Positions 9,410 to 19,019 of a stretch of DNA of 64,000 nt are shown here, in pieces. How positions within the stretch are numbered: the stretch's first letter is position 1; the number at the start of each line of letters is the position of its first letter. The notes beneath the pieces were generated by a model, which saw only the letters and a list, made by a program, of their open reading frames with translations, did no database searches and was not told where the DNA came from. The DNA comes from Shewanella sp. SNU WT4 (lineage in GTDB: Bacteria > Pseudomonadota > Gammaproteobacteria > Enterobacterales > Shewanellaceae): positions 2,914,001 to 2,978,000 of the forward strand of contig NZ_CP041151.1 in the NCBI RefSeq assembly GCF_006494715.1. Direction: 5' to 3'. The translations under genes and the position numbers were made by a program.

Positions 9410-10206
9410 GCCGCTACCCAGCCCTGTTTAGCCGCCTTGAACACGAGCAACGTGGCGCCTTAGTGCCTTTTGTGACCTTGGGCGATCCAGGTAAAGAGTT
9501 ATCCCTTGAAATTATTGAATGTTTAATTAGCAATGGCGCCGACGCTCTGGAATTAGGATTACCCTTTTCAGATCCACTCGCCGATGGCCCGGTGATCCAA
9601 GGCGCTAACCTGCGCGCGCGCGCGGCAAACGTTAAAATGAGTGATTGCTTTGAGATGATAAGCATTATTCGCGCGCGCCACCCAAGCTTGCCCATTGGCC
9701 TGTTAATTTATGCCAACCTAGCTTATGCCAATGGCTTAGATAGTTTTTATCAACAAGCCCATAGTGCTGGGGTGGATTCAATCTTAATTGCCGATGTGCC
9801 TATGCAAGAAGCCGAGCCTTTTGTCGCGGCTGCCAAGCGTCATCAACTTGACCCTATCTTTATTGCGCCGCCCAATAGCACAGATGCCGATATTGAAGCG
9901 TTAGCCTCAATGGCTAGCGGCTATACCTATTTATTATCAAGAGCTGGAGTGACTGGCGCCGATGTTGCTGCCAATATGCCCATCACAGCCATAGTCGATA
10001 AGCTCAAGCACTTTAATGCGCCGCCACCATTATTAGGGTTTGGCATTAGCCAAGCTGAGCAAGTGCAAGCCGCCATTAAGGCGGGCGCTGCTGGCGTCAT
10101 TTCAGGCTCAGCTGTGGTGAGCATAATTGCTAAGCATCAACATCAGCCAGAGATATTATTGCAAGAGATGGCGGCATTTATTCAATCGCTAAAGGCGGCG
10201 ACCTAA
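9406..10206 (+). CDS. trpA: Tryptophan synthase alpha chain TrpA
   Basis: This 266-residue TIM barrel splits indole-3-glycerol phosphate and passes indole to TrpB. The catalytic Glu and Asp lie in [19 protein letters not shown], and the phosphate loop in LLGFGIS plus GVISGSAVV. It is the last gene of the trp operon; a long hairpin follows about 100 bp later. Confidence 0.97.
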   Translation: MSRYPALFSRLEHEQRGALVPFVTLGDPGKELSLEIIECLISNGADALELGLPFSDPLADGPVIQGANLRARAANVKMSDCFEMISIIRARHPSLPIGLLIYANLAYANGLDSFYQQAHSAGVDSILIADVPMQEAEPFVAAAKRHQLDPIFIAPPNSTDADIEALASMASGYTYLLSRAGVTGADVAANMPITAIVDKLKHFNAPPPLLGFGISQAEQVQAAIKAGAAGVISGSAVVSIIAKHQHQPEILLQEMAAFIQSLKAAT

Positions 10207-10307
10207 CTAGGATAACCGGCCTAATTAACAATGATGTGAGTAAAGATCAGCCCCTAGCGCGGGTTCACGACGAGTAGTCCACTAGCGCCAGTTCATATCA
10301 TCATTAG

Positions 10308-10339
10308 CAAAGAGTAACATCTAGCAGTGTTACTCTTTG
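10308..10339 (+). terminator. Perfect 11-bp hairpin downstream of trpA
   Basis: CAAAGAGTAAC (10308-10318) pairs perfectly with GTTACTCTTTG (10329-10339) around a ten-base loop. There is no T run after it, so it may be an RNA-stabilising 3' hairpin or a weak terminator of the trp operon. I see no gene in 10,207-10,474. Confidence 0.45.
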
Positions 10340-10474
10340 GCTAACACTTAATGCGCTAATTTCCTCCCACCAATCGTTAAACTTTGAATCTTACTGTGAT
10401 TATGCCAGATTGGTCTAAGACTCAAGCCATGCTACACTCGGCGCATCTTTGTTACTGGTAAACATTAATTTTAT

Positions 10475-11020
10475 ATGAAGCAACTTCTTGATTTCTTTCC
10501 ACTTGTTGTATTTTTTATCGTTTATAAATTCGTTGATATTTATGCTGCTACAGGCGCCTTAATTGGAGCCACCGCCTTACAACTGGTTTTAAGCTATTTG
10601 ATATTCAAAACCGTTGAGAAAATGCACCTAATCACTTTTGCCATAGTAACCATATTTGGCACCATGACTTTGGTATTTCATGATGATGCCTTCATTAAAT
10701 GGAAAGTCACCATAGTGTATGCATTATTTGCCATCGCCTTAATCGTGGGGCAGTTTATCAATAAGCCCATCCTTAAAAGCATGCTCGGCAAAGAGATGCA
10801 AGTGGCCGATAGCGTATGGGCAAAAGTCACTTGGTACTGGGTCGCCTTTTTTACTGCCTGTGGCCTAGTTAACATTTATGTCGCTTTTTGGTTATCGCAA
10901 GAATTTTGGGTCAATTTTAAAGTGTTTGGCTTAACCGCCCTCACCCTGATAAATACCGTAGTGACAGTGATTTACCTCTACAAACATTTAAGTGAAGAAC
11001 AACGTAAGGAGCTCAAATAA
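10475..11020 (+). CDS. yciB: Inner membrane septation/intracellular-spread protein YciB
   Basis: A 181-residue polytopic membrane protein of the IspA/YciB family, starting [19 protein letters not shown], which is the family's first membrane helix. About five helices alternate with short charged loops, and the protein ends in a charged tail ([12 protein letters not shown]). YciB is linked to envelope integrity and division in enteric bacteria; the molecular activity is unknown. It overlaps yciI by one base. Confidence 0.92.
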   Translation: MKQLLDFFPLVVFFIVYKFVDIYAATGALIGATALQLVLSYLIFKTVEKMHLITFAIVTIFGTMTLVFHDDAFIKWKVTIVYALFAIALIVGQFINKPILKSMLGKEMQVADSVWAKVTWYWVAFFTACGLVNIYVAFWLSQEFWVNFKVFGLTALTLINTVVTVIYLYKHLSEEQRKELK

Positions 11021-11319
11021 TGTGGTATATGATTTCAGCCGAAGATCACCCGAACACTTTAGATAAGCGTTTAGCCGCGCGCGCTGAGCATCTTGCTCGC
11101 CTGCAATTGCTGTGCGATGAAGGTCGATTATTAATTGCCGGACCACATCCTGCCATTGATAGTGAAAATCCAGGCGATGCTGGCTTTACTGGTTCATTAG
11201 TCGTTGCTGAGTTTGCAAGTGTAATTGAAGCTCAAGCCTGGGCCGATGCCGACCCGTACTTTGCGGCAGGCGTCTATAGCAAGGTCATCGTCAAACCTTA
11301 CAAAAAGGTATTGCCTTAA
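11020..11319 (+). CDS. yciI: YciI family protein
   Basis: A 99-residue ferredoxin-like fold protein. It shows the conserved D.P..L..R...R..HL..L pattern at residues 8-28, [11 protein letters not shown], and the final [14 protein letters not shown] segment with the conserved His/Asp pair. Related to muconolactone isomerase-like enzymes but without an assigned reaction. It sits between yciB and xthA with one-base overlaps on both sides, so the three are probably co-translated. Confidence 0.9.
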   Translation: MWYMISAEDHPNTLDKRLAARAEHLARLQLLCDEGRLLIAGPHPAIDSENPGDAGFTGSLVVAEFASVIEAQAWADADPYFAAGVYSKVIVKPYKKVLP

Positions 11320-12128
11320 TGAAAATCGTGTCTTTCAATATCAATGGCCTAAGAGCGCGCCTGCATCAACTGCAAGCCTTAATTGATAGCCATAGTCCTG
11401 ATATCATCGGCCTTCAAGAAACCAAGGTGCATGATGAAGCTTTTCCAGTGGCTGATGTGGAAGCCATGGGTTATCACGTCCATTATCACGGCGGTAAGGC
11501 CCATTATGGCGTAGCTATGCTATCAAAAATGGCGCCACTTGAAGTGCAAAAAGGCTTTGTAACCGATGAAGAAGAGGCTCAACGCCGCTTAATCATAGGC
11601 AAATTCCAGCAAGAAAACGGCCGCGTATTGACTGTGATTAATGGCTATTTCCCCCAAGGTGAAAGCATTCACCATGAAAGCAAATACCCAGCTAAGCGCC
11701 GCTTTTACCAAGATTTAATGGCGCATCTAAATGAGCAGTGCTCAAATGCTGATGACATTGCTGTGATAGGTGACATCAATATTTCGCCGCTAGATTTAGA
11801 TATAGGTATTGGTGATGTCAATGCTAAGCGCTGGCTAAAAACCGGTAAATGCAGCTTCCAACCTGAAGAAAGGCAATGGCTGGCGACGCTAATGGACTGG
11901 GGCTTTGTCGATACCTTTAGACAAGTACACCCAAGTACCAATGAGCGTTTCTCTTGGTTTGATTATCGCAGTAAAGGCTTTGATGATAATCGCGGTTTAC
12001 GAATCGATGTGATTTTAGCGACCCCAAGCCTAGCGCAGCGCTTAGTCGCGGCAGATATTGACTATCCACTAAGAGGCATAGATAAGCCCTCAGATCACGC
12101 GCCGATTTGGAGCGAGTTTAGTGCATAA
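11319..12128 (+). CDS. xthA: Exodeoxyribonuclease III
   Basis: This 269-residue AP endonuclease and 3'-5' exonuclease acts in base-excision repair. The ExoIII fold is clear from [18 protein letters not shown], the metal-binding Glu in [23 protein letters not shown], and the catalytic DHAPIW at the C-terminus. Length matches E. coli XthA (268). It overlaps yciI by one base and is followed by a strong terminator. Confidence 0.96.
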   Translation: MKIVSFNINGLRARLHQLQALIDSHSPDIIGLQETKVHDEAFPVADVEAMGYHVHYHGGKAHYGVAMLSKMAPLEVQKGFVTDEEEAQRRLIIGKFQQENGRVLTVINGYFPQGESIHHESKYPAKRRFYQDLMAHLNEQCSNADDIAVIGDINISPLDLDIGIGDVNAKRWLKTGKCSFQPEERQWLATLMDWGFVDTFRQVHPSTNERFSWFDYRSKGFDDNRGLRIDVILATPSLAQRLVAADIDYPLRGIDKPSDHAPIWSEFSA

Positions 12129-12133
12129 CTCAT

Positions 12134-12161
12134 AAAGGAAACCGCTCGGTTTCCTTTTTTT
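12134..12161 (+). terminator. Rho-independent terminator of yciB-yciI-xthA
   Basis: AAAGGAAACC (12134-12143) pairs with GGTTTCCTTT (12148-12157) around GCTC and runs directly into a T tract. It begins 6 bp after the xthA stop codon. Between here and 12,387 the DNA is AT-rich, with short repeated GTTAA/TTAAG words, and I see no gene. Confidence 0.9.
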
Positions 12162-12387
12162 AATGACAATACTTGTTAATTAGCATTTAATGTCTTAAGT
12201 TCAATCGGATAGATTTTTTCACACTACTATTTTAACAAGCATGATTTACTGCTGGTGAGCTAGGTTAACAGCCTAGTTAAACAAGCTGTTAAAAAAGTCG
12301 TTAAGCTAGGTCTTAACTTAGCGATTAAGATTAATCACCAAGGTAAACGCTGTAACCCGAAGTGCAGGATGCACTGGAAATTCAAGG

Positions 12388-13362
12388 ATGAAATTAATGC
12401 CTGTTACCAGTTCAAAATTTATTTGGATAACTATTGGATTTTATTGGTTAATATCAAGTATTGCCCAGGCTGACCCCATCAAGATTGCCGTCTCGTTATC
12501 GCCGCTATCAACACCTGTCATCATAGCTAAACAGCAAGGTTTCTTTACCCAGTACGGAGTAGATGTAGAGCTGCTGACCACCATAGGTGGCAATGCTTGC
12601 CTTGAACGCTTGCTCAATAATGAAGTGGATTTAGCCACCACTTCTGACAGCGCCATCATGTTTATGAGTTTTAGTCGCCAAGATTTTAGAGTCTTAGCCA
12701 ATATCTCAAGCTCAGATAACGATATAAAACTTTACACCCAAGATAACAGTGGCATTCATGCGCCCAAAGATCTCATCAATAAAAACGTTGGGATTGTCAA
12801 ACATTCCGCCAGTGAATACTTGATAGATCAATTACTGCTATTGCACGGGCTTGAGTCATCGCAGATTAAACGTCGCTATTACTCAGCCGATAAGCTTGCC
12901 AATGCCCTACTCACGGGAGAAGTAGATGCGGTCTCAATTTGGGAGCCTTATGGCTATCGCTTACAAGCCAATAACCCCAGCGTGCGCTTAGCCTTCGATA
13001 CCCAAGTATTAAGCTTATTAAGCTTCAGTCTTGTCACCCAAGAAAAGCTTGCCAACAGTCTACAGTGGCCTGCGATATTACAAGCCATCAATGCGGCTAA
13101 TTTATTTATTTTAAGTAATGAGGCCGAAAGTCAGCGAGTGGTGCAAGCCTTCCTTGGGGTCGATGCCAAGGAATTAACCAGCCTGTGGCCCGATTATCGA
13201 TTTAGATTATCAAGCAGTGAGTTTTTACTCGCGCAATTAAAAAATAGCGCCCATTGGGCCCTGACCACCGGCATAGTCAGTAGCACAATAATGCCTGATT
13301 TTGACCAGATTATACATTCCCAAGCCTTAGATACTCAGCGCTTAATCACAGATGAACTCTAA
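12388..13362 (+). CDS. Periplasmic substrate-binding protein, NMT1/ThiY type (orphan)
   Basis: A 324-residue protein with a Sec signal (hydrophobic stretch IWITIGFYWLISSIAQA, cleavage about residue 28) followed by the type 2 periplasmic-binding fold: IKIAVSLSPLSTPVIIAKQQ, FFTQYGVDVELLTTIGG, and DLATTSDSAIMF, typical of the NMT1/SsuA/ThiY group. No ABC permease or ATPase gene is adjacent. Instead its stop codon overlaps (TAATG) the start of a membrane diguanylate cyclase. I infer that it acts as a ligand sensor for that cyclase rather than as a transporter subunit. The ligand is unknown. Confidence 0.82.
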   Translation: MKLMPVTSSKFIWITIGFYWLISSIAQADPIKIAVSLSPLSTPVIIAKQQGFFTQYGVDVELLTTIGGNACLERLLNNEVDLATTSDSAIMFMSFSRQDFRVLANISSSDNDIKLYTQDNSGIHAPKDLINKNVGIVKHSASEYLIDQLLLLHGLESSQIKRRYYSADKLANALLTGEVDAVSIWEPYGYRLQANNPSVRLAFDTQVLSLLSFSLVTQEKLANSLQWPAILQAINAANLFILSNEAESQRVVQAFLGVDAKELTSLWPDYRFRLSSSEFLLAQLKNSAHWALTTGIVSSTIMPDFDQIIHSQALDTQRLITDEL

Positions 13363-14726
13363 TGAAAATTGTCCAACAACTACGGCTATTAATCATATTT
13401 AGTCTTGGCCTCACCGCCTTAGTATTAGTCGCTATCGTTAAACAAGTGCAAACCGAACAAGAGTCGAATGTTCGGCTCGAACAAATTTTAAGTTTAAGCA
13501 GTGCCATCGACACCTTAGCTTTTGATTTATGGACCTTAAAAAACTTCAGCGATAATAAATTAATTACCGCGAATCTGCTGGAAATTAACCATATTGAGCA
13601 AGCGCTAGCAAAAATCCCTAAAGATGACCTTGTCATACGCAACGACATCACTATTCTTGAGCGCGATATTACCCAGGTTCGAAAATTGCTCACCCTAAGT
13701 CAGCAAAATGTTAGCCTCGGCGAGCAGAGCCAGTTAATTTTGCTCTCATCATTGACCATTGCCATTCAATCGCTGCGCGAAAGCTTGTATCACTATAAGT
13801 TGCACGTCATCAATCAACACAAACACTTGCAATTACAACTCATGTATTTAAATGGCGGGGTTTTGCTGGCGTTTGCCTTACTCATTAGCATTGGCGCAGT
13901 CTTGCTATTAAAACGCTTTGAAGCTGGGATACAGGCGCTCACCACGGGAGTACAACAAGTTGCCTGTGGCGAATTAACCACACCTGTCACTAGTGACTAC
14001 CAGGACGAACTTGGTTTTCTTACCAACCATTTCAATGAAATGCGCAAAAATTTACAGCAAACCACTATGTTAAAGGCTGAATTGGAAATTGAAGTAAGTC
14101 GCCAAACTCACGCCTTGCAACAACAAGCGAAGCAATTGCAATATGTGGCTGAACATGATGATTTATGCGGCTTATTATCAAAAAACACCTTTGAACGCTT
14201 ATTTACTATTGCTCTTGAGCGCTGCCAACGCGATGGCAAAAAAGGGGTGCTGATCTTTATCGATCTCAATGGTTTTAAAGGCATTAACGATACCTACGGC
14301 CACCAATGTGGTGATATGGCCCTGCAACAATTGAGTTCACGCTTACAAATAAAGCTGCGTAAATCGGATCTTATCGGCCGCTTTGGCGGTGATGAATTTG
14401 TGCTGTGGCTTGATAACCAAGCCAAGGTCGAAGCCTTGCCAGCTCAGCTCAACAAGCTTGTGACGTTAATCGAGGAACCAATGGAGCTGAATGGCATTAA
14501 GCTCACACTCGGGGCCAGCTTAGGTGTGAGTCGCTATCCAGAAGATGGCACTCACAATACTGAATTGTTACGAAAAGCTGATAGCGCTATGTACCATGCC
14601 AAAAACAATATTGAGGCCGGACAATTGAGCGCTATCGTGTTTGCGAGTCATACCCTTAACGATAATGTAACCAATAACGTCTTTCCGTATCCGGTCGTTA
14701 AAAGGCAGACTAAACGGCAAAATTAG
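13362..14726 (+). CDS. Membrane HAMP-GGDEF diguanylate cyclase
   Basis: A 454-residue sensor cyclase. Helix 1 is at about residues 8-26 (LLIIFSLGLTALVLVAIV) and helix 2 at about 160-182 (GGVLLAFALLISIGAVLLL); between them is a helical periplasmic domain of about 135 residues. A HAMP linker follows, then a coiled coil and a GGDEF domain with an intact FGGDEFVLW. RKSD lies five residues before GGDEF, matching the RxxD inhibitory site for c-di-GMP. It probably makes c-di-GMP under control of the binding protein encoded just upstream, with which it is translationally coupled. Confidence 0.9.
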   Translation: MKIVQQLRLLIIFSLGLTALVLVAIVKQVQTEQESNVRLEQILSLSSAIDTLAFDLWTLKNFSDNKLITANLLEINHIEQALAKIPKDDLVIRNDITILERDITQVRKLLTLSQQNVSLGEQSQLILLSSLTIAIQSLRESLYHYKLHVINQHKHLQLQLMYLNGGVLLAFALLISIGAVLLLKRFEAGIQALTTGVQQVACGELTTPVTSDYQDELGFLTNHFNEMRKNLQQTTMLKAELEIEVSRQTHALQQQAKQLQYVAEHDDLCGLLSKNTFERLFTIALERCQRDGKKGVLIFIDLNGFKGINDTYGHQCGDMALQQLSSRLQIKLRKSDLIGRFGGDEFVLWLDNQAKVEALPAQLNKLVTLIEEPMELNGIKLTLGASLGVSRYPEDGTHNTELLRKADSAMYHAKNNIEAGQLSAIVFASHTLNDNVTNNVFPYPVVKRQTKRQN

Positions 14727-15367
14727 TCCAGTAGCTGGTCGGCCACAAATGGATTGTGCTTACGTTCTTCACCAAAGGTAGAAATGGGGCCATGACCCGG
14801 TACAAAAGTAACATCTTTGCCCAAAGGCCATAATTTTTTGGTAATAGAGTGAATGAGGTCGCTATGATTAGAGCCAGGGAAATCAGTGCGACCCACTGAG
14901 CCTCTAAATAACACATCCCCTACCCAAGCTAAGCTCTCACCTTGATGATAAAACACCACATGGCCTGGGGTATGGCCCGGGCAATGCACTACTTGCAATT
15001 GCTGATGACCAAGCTCAATCTCATCGCCATCTTCTAAATAGCGATGGGGCGCAAACGGCTCTGCCGCCGCAAAACCAAAGTTTTGGCTTTGCTGGGCCAA
15101 ATTATCCAGCCAAAAAGCATCGGCCTGATGTGGGCCTATAATCTTAACGCCTGTCATATCGCTTAACGCTTTGGCGCCGCCCACATGGTCGATATGACCA
15201 TGAGTTAACAAAATCATAGTTAAGGTCAGCTGCTCTTTTTCAATGCGCTGCATTATGCGGTCAATATTACCGCCGGGATCAACCACTGCCGCTTCTTTAG
15301 TGGTTTCACACCACATCAAACTACAATTTTGTTGAAAAGGAGTAACTGGGATAGTGACGTATTTCAT
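14723..15367 (-). CDS. gloC: MBL-fold hydrolase, GloC/YcbL type
   Basis: A 214-residue metallo-beta-lactamase-fold protein. The metal motif LLTHGHIDHVGG is near residue 55, VVHCPGHTPGHVVFY near residue 130, a bridging Asp in AWVGDVLFRGSVGRTD, and a last His in FVPGHGPIS. These fit the single-domain glyoxalase II paralogue YcbL/GloC, which hydrolyses S-lactoylglutathione and similar thioesters. Length matches the family. It is convergent with the cyclase gene, sharing four bases at the 3' ends. Confidence 0.87.
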   Translation of the reverse strand: MKYVTIPVTPFQQNCSLMWCETTKEAAVVDPGGNIDRIMQRIEKEQLTLTMILLTHGHIDHVGGAKALSDMTGVKIIGPHQADAFWLDNLAQQSQNFGFAAAEPFAPHRYLEDGDEIELGHQQLQVVHCPGHTPGHVVFYHQGESLAWVGDVLFRGSVGRTDFPGSNHSDLIHSITKKLWPLGKDVTFVPGHGPISTFGEERKHNPFVADQLLD

Positions 15368-15632
15368 CGGCTATTTCTCACTGAAGTCCATGTGAAGATT
15401 ATGCCACTAACATAGCCGATATTCTCGTTTGTTTGTTTGATCTTGAATAACTCAGTCAGTAAATGGTGAACTCCCCCCCATTAACCACAGCCAAAAGCAA
15501 ACTCATTTGAATACCCACAATTTTACTGTCTATTTAGCAAGCATTAGGTGGCGTACACTGCGCGGCGGTAATATTACCAATATCAATGGATTTGCACTGA
15601 AGATTAAGCTTCAGCCAGCAAGAGAGGATGTT

Positions 15633-16610
15633 ATGTCAGTTGTCGTTTGCGCTTTATATAAATTTGTTGCCCTGCCTCATTTTACTCAAATACAGCGGCC
15701 ATTACTGGCAACCTTAGAGCGACTTCACATCAAGGGCACCTTGCTACTGGCAAGCGAAGGGATTAATGGCACGGTCGCAGGTACCCAAGCGGCTATCGAT
15801 GCCTTGCTTATCTGGCTAGAGTCGCAATCTGGGCTTGAGAACATCAGCTATAAATGCTCGTATCATGACGACATGCCTTTTTATCGTACTAAGGTCAAAC
15901 TTAAAAAAGAAATAGTCACCTTAGGGGTTGAAGGCATAGACCCATTAAAAGTGGTAGGCACTTATGTGAAACCACAAGACTGGAATCAATTGATTGATGA
16001 CCCTGAAGTCATAGTCATAGACACACGTAACGATTACGAAGTGCAGATTGGTACATTTGCCAACGCCGTTAACCCTAAAACCCAAACCTTCCGCGAATTT
16101 CCTGAGTTTGTTAAAAACAACCTAGATCCCGCCAAGCATAAAAAAGTGGCTATGTTTTGCACCGGTGGAATTCGCTGTGAAAAATCAACCGCCTATTTAA
16201 AAGAGCAAGGCTTTGATGAGGTCTATCACCTTGAAGGTGGCGTCTTAAAATACTTAGAAGAAATTCCGCAGCAACAAACGCGCTGGCAAGGTGAATGCTT
16301 TGTATTTGATAACCGTGTGGCAGTGACTCATGACTTAATCAAAGGCCAGTACGATCAATGTAACGCCTGCCGCATGCCAATTACTGAAGCTGATAAACAG
16401 TCGCCACACTTTGTACAAGGGATAAGCTGCCCACATTGCATCACCAACACCAGTGAGCAACAACGCACCCGTTTTGAAGAACGCGAACGTCAAATTCACT
16501 TAGCCAAACAACGTGGCGAAGCCCATATCGGCAGTGAGGTAAAACAAATTATCCACGCTCGACGCAGCGCCAAACTCGAACAAAAAGCCAATAACCAAGC
16601 CGATAATTAA
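15633..16610 (+). CDS. trhO: tRNA uridine(34) hydroxylase TrhO (rhodanese family)
   Basis: A 325-residue protein beginning [17 protein letters not shown]. It has an acylphosphatase-like N-terminal part with [14 protein letters not shown], a central rhodanese domain ([15 protein letters not shown]) with the catalytic cysteine in [12 protein letters not shown], and a C-terminal cysteine-rich segment ([15 protein letters not shown]). TrhO (YceA) installs 5-hydroxyuridine at tRNA position 34. The frame is open from 15,507, but the ATG at 15,633 has a good ribosome site (AGAGAGGA) and matches the family start, so I use it. Confidence 0.92.
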   Translation: MSVVVCALYKFVALPHFTQIQRPLLATLERLHIKGTLLLASEGINGTVAGTQAAIDALLIWLESQSGLENISYKCSYHDDMPFYRTKVKLKKEIVTLGVEGIDPLKVVGTYVKPQDWNQLIDDPEVIVIDTRNDYEVQIGTFANAVNPKTQTFREFPEFVKNNLDPAKHKKVAMFCTGGIRCEKSTAYLKEQGFDEVYHLEGGVLKYLEEIPQQQTRWQGECFVFDNRVAVTHDLIKGQYDQCNACRMPITEADKQSPHFVQGISCPHCITNTSEQQRTRFEERERQIHLAKQRGEAHIGSEVKQIIHARRSAKLEQKANNQADN

Positions 16611-16790
16611 CGCTAGTCTAAGTGGATCCCTCAGCGAGTAAAATCTATGAGTAATCCACGCATCAATCACCATTAATAGCTAGCGTTTAGCCAAGGCCAA
16701 GCCGTAGACAACAGATCCAGAGATAAGCCGCAACTTCATCTCAGAGTGAAATGTTACAAGGTCAATCTCCAAATCCGCGGAGCATACCGC

Positions 16791-18752
16791 TTATTTTGCC
16801 TTAGGCTTGAAATTCGCTTGAGGCTTGGCCTTATTGGTTGTTTTGGCTTTGCCTTTAAACGCCCCTTTGGGTTTATAAGGCGTGCCCTTGCCTTTTAAAC
16901 CACTAAAGGTCACGGATTTCACTTCATCGATTAATACGCCAATGTTTTGGGTAATAGGATCCATAAAATGAGCGTATTTAATCTCTCGCTGACTAATGGC
17001 TTCTAACTGTGATTCCCAGTGCGCCGTCATATCAGGAATAGTCATGCGCTTAGGGAGCGAGCAAATAAGCTCAGTGCCAACCTCGGTCGCTCGAATATCT
17101 TTGCCTTGGCGAGTTAAAAACTGACGTTTAAATAGCAGTTCAATAATGCCTGCTCGCGTGGCTTCTGTGCCTAACCCATCGGTATCGCGTAACACCTTTT
17201 TAATGGCCGGATCGGTGACATGGCGCGCAATACCTGTCATGGCCGAGAGTAAGCTAGCATCATTAAAAAATTTAGGTGCTGTCGTTTGTTTTTCGACTAA
17301 ATCGGCTTGCTGACAATGAACGCCATCGCCAATTGCCACCTGTGGCAAACTGATGGCAGAAAACTCACTTTCGCCTTGAGGATTGGGTTTAGTCGGAAAT
17401 AACACTTTCCAGCCTAGGGCAACCACATCCTTTTGTTTGGCAATAAATAATCCACCGGCGACTTCAGTATCTATTTGTTTATCCACGTATTCAAAATGCG
17501 GATAAAACTGAATTAAATACTGGCGCGCTACTAGCTCATAAATGTTGTTTTCGGCGCTAGAGAGGCGGCTTAAATCTGTGGCTTTCGCGGTCGGGATTAT
17601 CGCGTGGTGAGCACTGATTTTACTATCATTCCACGCCTTAGATTTAAGGCTAACATTGGCATTGTTAGCCGCATCTTGTAAAGCTGCGCAAGAATGGCGG
17701 ATGGCGCTAATGACTTGCGGCACATCATTTAAATGCTCTTTTGGTAAATAGCGGCAATCAGAGCGCGGGTAAGTGATGAGCTTATGGCGCTCATACAATT
17801 GCTGACAAGTATCAAGCACGCTTTGAGCACTCATGCCAAAGCGTTTGGCGGCATCAATTTGTAAGGCCGATAAACTATAAGGCAGTGGTGGCGGCGTGGC
17901 TTTTTTGGCTTGAGTGACATTGACTACTTTGCCCGTTTGCCCTTGTACCCGTGAAATCACATTCAAGGCTAATGCCTTTGATAACACCCGATTATCTTCA
18001 TCCATATAAGGCTCACAGGCGACACTCGGGCGCCATTTGGCCTGATAAGACTCATTGCTCGCGGTCAAGAAAGTTGCCAGTACTTCATAAAAAGGTTTAG
18101 AGACGAAATTAGCAATTTCAAGATCGCGGTGAACGATTAAGCCTAATACAGGTGTCTGCACGCGGCCGATAGATAACACGCCGTTATAGCCTGATTGTCG
18201 CCCTTGCAGAGTGCATAGGCGCGTCATATTAATGCCATACAGCCAATCAGCGCGAGCTCGAGCTAACGCTGAGGTTGCTAAGGGAATAAAGTCAGTATTT
18301 TTTCTTAGATTATTAAGCGCCTTTTTAACTGCAACTGGATTTAAGTCGCTAATTAAGCAGCGCAATACTTCCGCTTTTTTGGCTTTAGATACGCCACAAT
18401 GATTAATGACTTCATCAATCAATATCTGCCCGACCCTATCTGGGTCGCCCATGTTGACTAACACATCAGCGTCTTTAATGAGTTTCTTGACCACAGTAAA
18501 TTGCTTTTTAGTGTTAGCCTTAACCACCAATTTCCATTCAGTGGGTACAATCGGCAAATGCTCTAACGCCCATTTTTTATAATCTGGGTTATAGGCTTCA
18601 GGCTCAGCTTGTTCCAATAAATGGCCAATACACCAAGTGACTACATCGCCATTGCCGGCCTTGATATAGCCATCATGTTGTTGATGGGGTTTAGGTAGCA
18701 CATCAACCAATGCTCGGCCTAAACTGGGTTTTTCTGCAATAAATAATCTCAC
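16791..18752 (-). CDS. topB: DNA topoisomerase III
   Basis: This 653-residue type IA topoisomerase is the same length as E. coli TopB. The Toprim domain begins MRLFIAEKPSLGRALVDVLP with the acidic NMGDPDRVGQ (where E. coli has DPDREGQ; here the Glu is replaced by Val). The catalytic tyrosine is in LITYPRSDCRYL. The tail is a lysine-rich segment (KGKGTPYKPKGAFKGKAKTT) instead of zinc fingers. It decatenates DNA and helps resolve recombination and replication intermediates. Confidence 0.93.
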   Translation of the reverse strand: MRLFIAEKPSLGRALVDVLPKPHQQHDGYIKAGNGDVVTWCIGHLLEQAEPEAYNPDYKKWALEHLPIVPTEWKLVVKANTKKQFTVVKKLIKDADVLVNMGDPDRVGQILIDEVINHCGVSKAKKAEVLRCLISDLNPVAVKKALNNLRKNTDFIPLATSALARARADWLYGINMTRLCTLQGRQSGYNGVLSIGRVQTPVLGLIVHRDLEIANFVSKPFYEVLATFLTASNESYQAKWRPSVACEPYMDEDNRVLSKALALNVISRVQGQTGKVVNVTQAKKATPPPLPYSLSALQIDAAKRFGMSAQSVLDTCQQLYERHKLITYPRSDCRYLPKEHLNDVPQVISAIRHSCAALQDAANNANVSLKSKAWNDSKISAHHAIIPTAKATDLSRLSSAENNIYELVARQYLIQFYPHFEYVDKQIDTEVAGGLFIAKQKDVVALGWKVLFPTKPNPQGESEFSAISLPQVAIGDGVHCQQADLVEKQTTAPKFFNDASLLSAMTGIARHVTDPAIKKVLRDTDGLGTEATRAGIIELLFKRQFLTRQGKDIRATEVGTELICSLPKRMTIPDMTAHWESQLEAISQREIKYAHFMDPITQNIGVLIDEVKSVTFSGLKGKGTPYKPKGAFKGKAKTTNKAKPQANFKPKAK

Positions 18753-18777
18753 ACTGACTTACCTGCTCTAAAGCTCA

Positions 18778-18996
18778 CGATATTATCCAGACGGCGGCGT
18801 TAATTGGCTTGGTAACCCCGAATGAGTTCAGCCATGGGCTCAAGAAGATGGCAGTCAAACTGCCAATCAGTACACCCATAGTGACCTTAACAACACCGCC
18901 ACCGAAGCACTGGATAAATTTACAGTAACTTTAGCGTTTGCTACTAGTTTCGGCAAGAAAAAAACCACAGCCAAGGCTGTGGTTTTACTTAAGTGA
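18778..18996 (+). pseudogene. Possible remnant of an outer-membrane barrel gene (C-terminal end)
   Basis: This frame reads YYPDGGVNWLGNPE, then a TGA, then VQPWAQEDGSQTANQYTHSD, and on to ALDKFTVTLAFATSF. The alternating hydrophobic pattern and a final aromatic residue resemble the last strand of an outer-membrane beta-barrel. No start codon is present, one in-frame stop interrupts it, and the frame runs through the purF terminator to a late stop. I read it as a decayed gene end, not a working gene. The identity is a guess. Confidence 0.3.
18954..18986 (-). terminator. Terminator of the purF operon
   Basis: AAAACCACAGCC and GGCTGTGGTTTT form a perfect 12-bp stem around a three-base loop (AAG on the plus strand), and the minus strand continues into a T run. 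It lies 34 bp after the purF stop codon in the minus direction. Confidence 0.88.
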
Positions 18997-19019
18997 CTAG
19001 CAATGCTGCAATTTATCCC

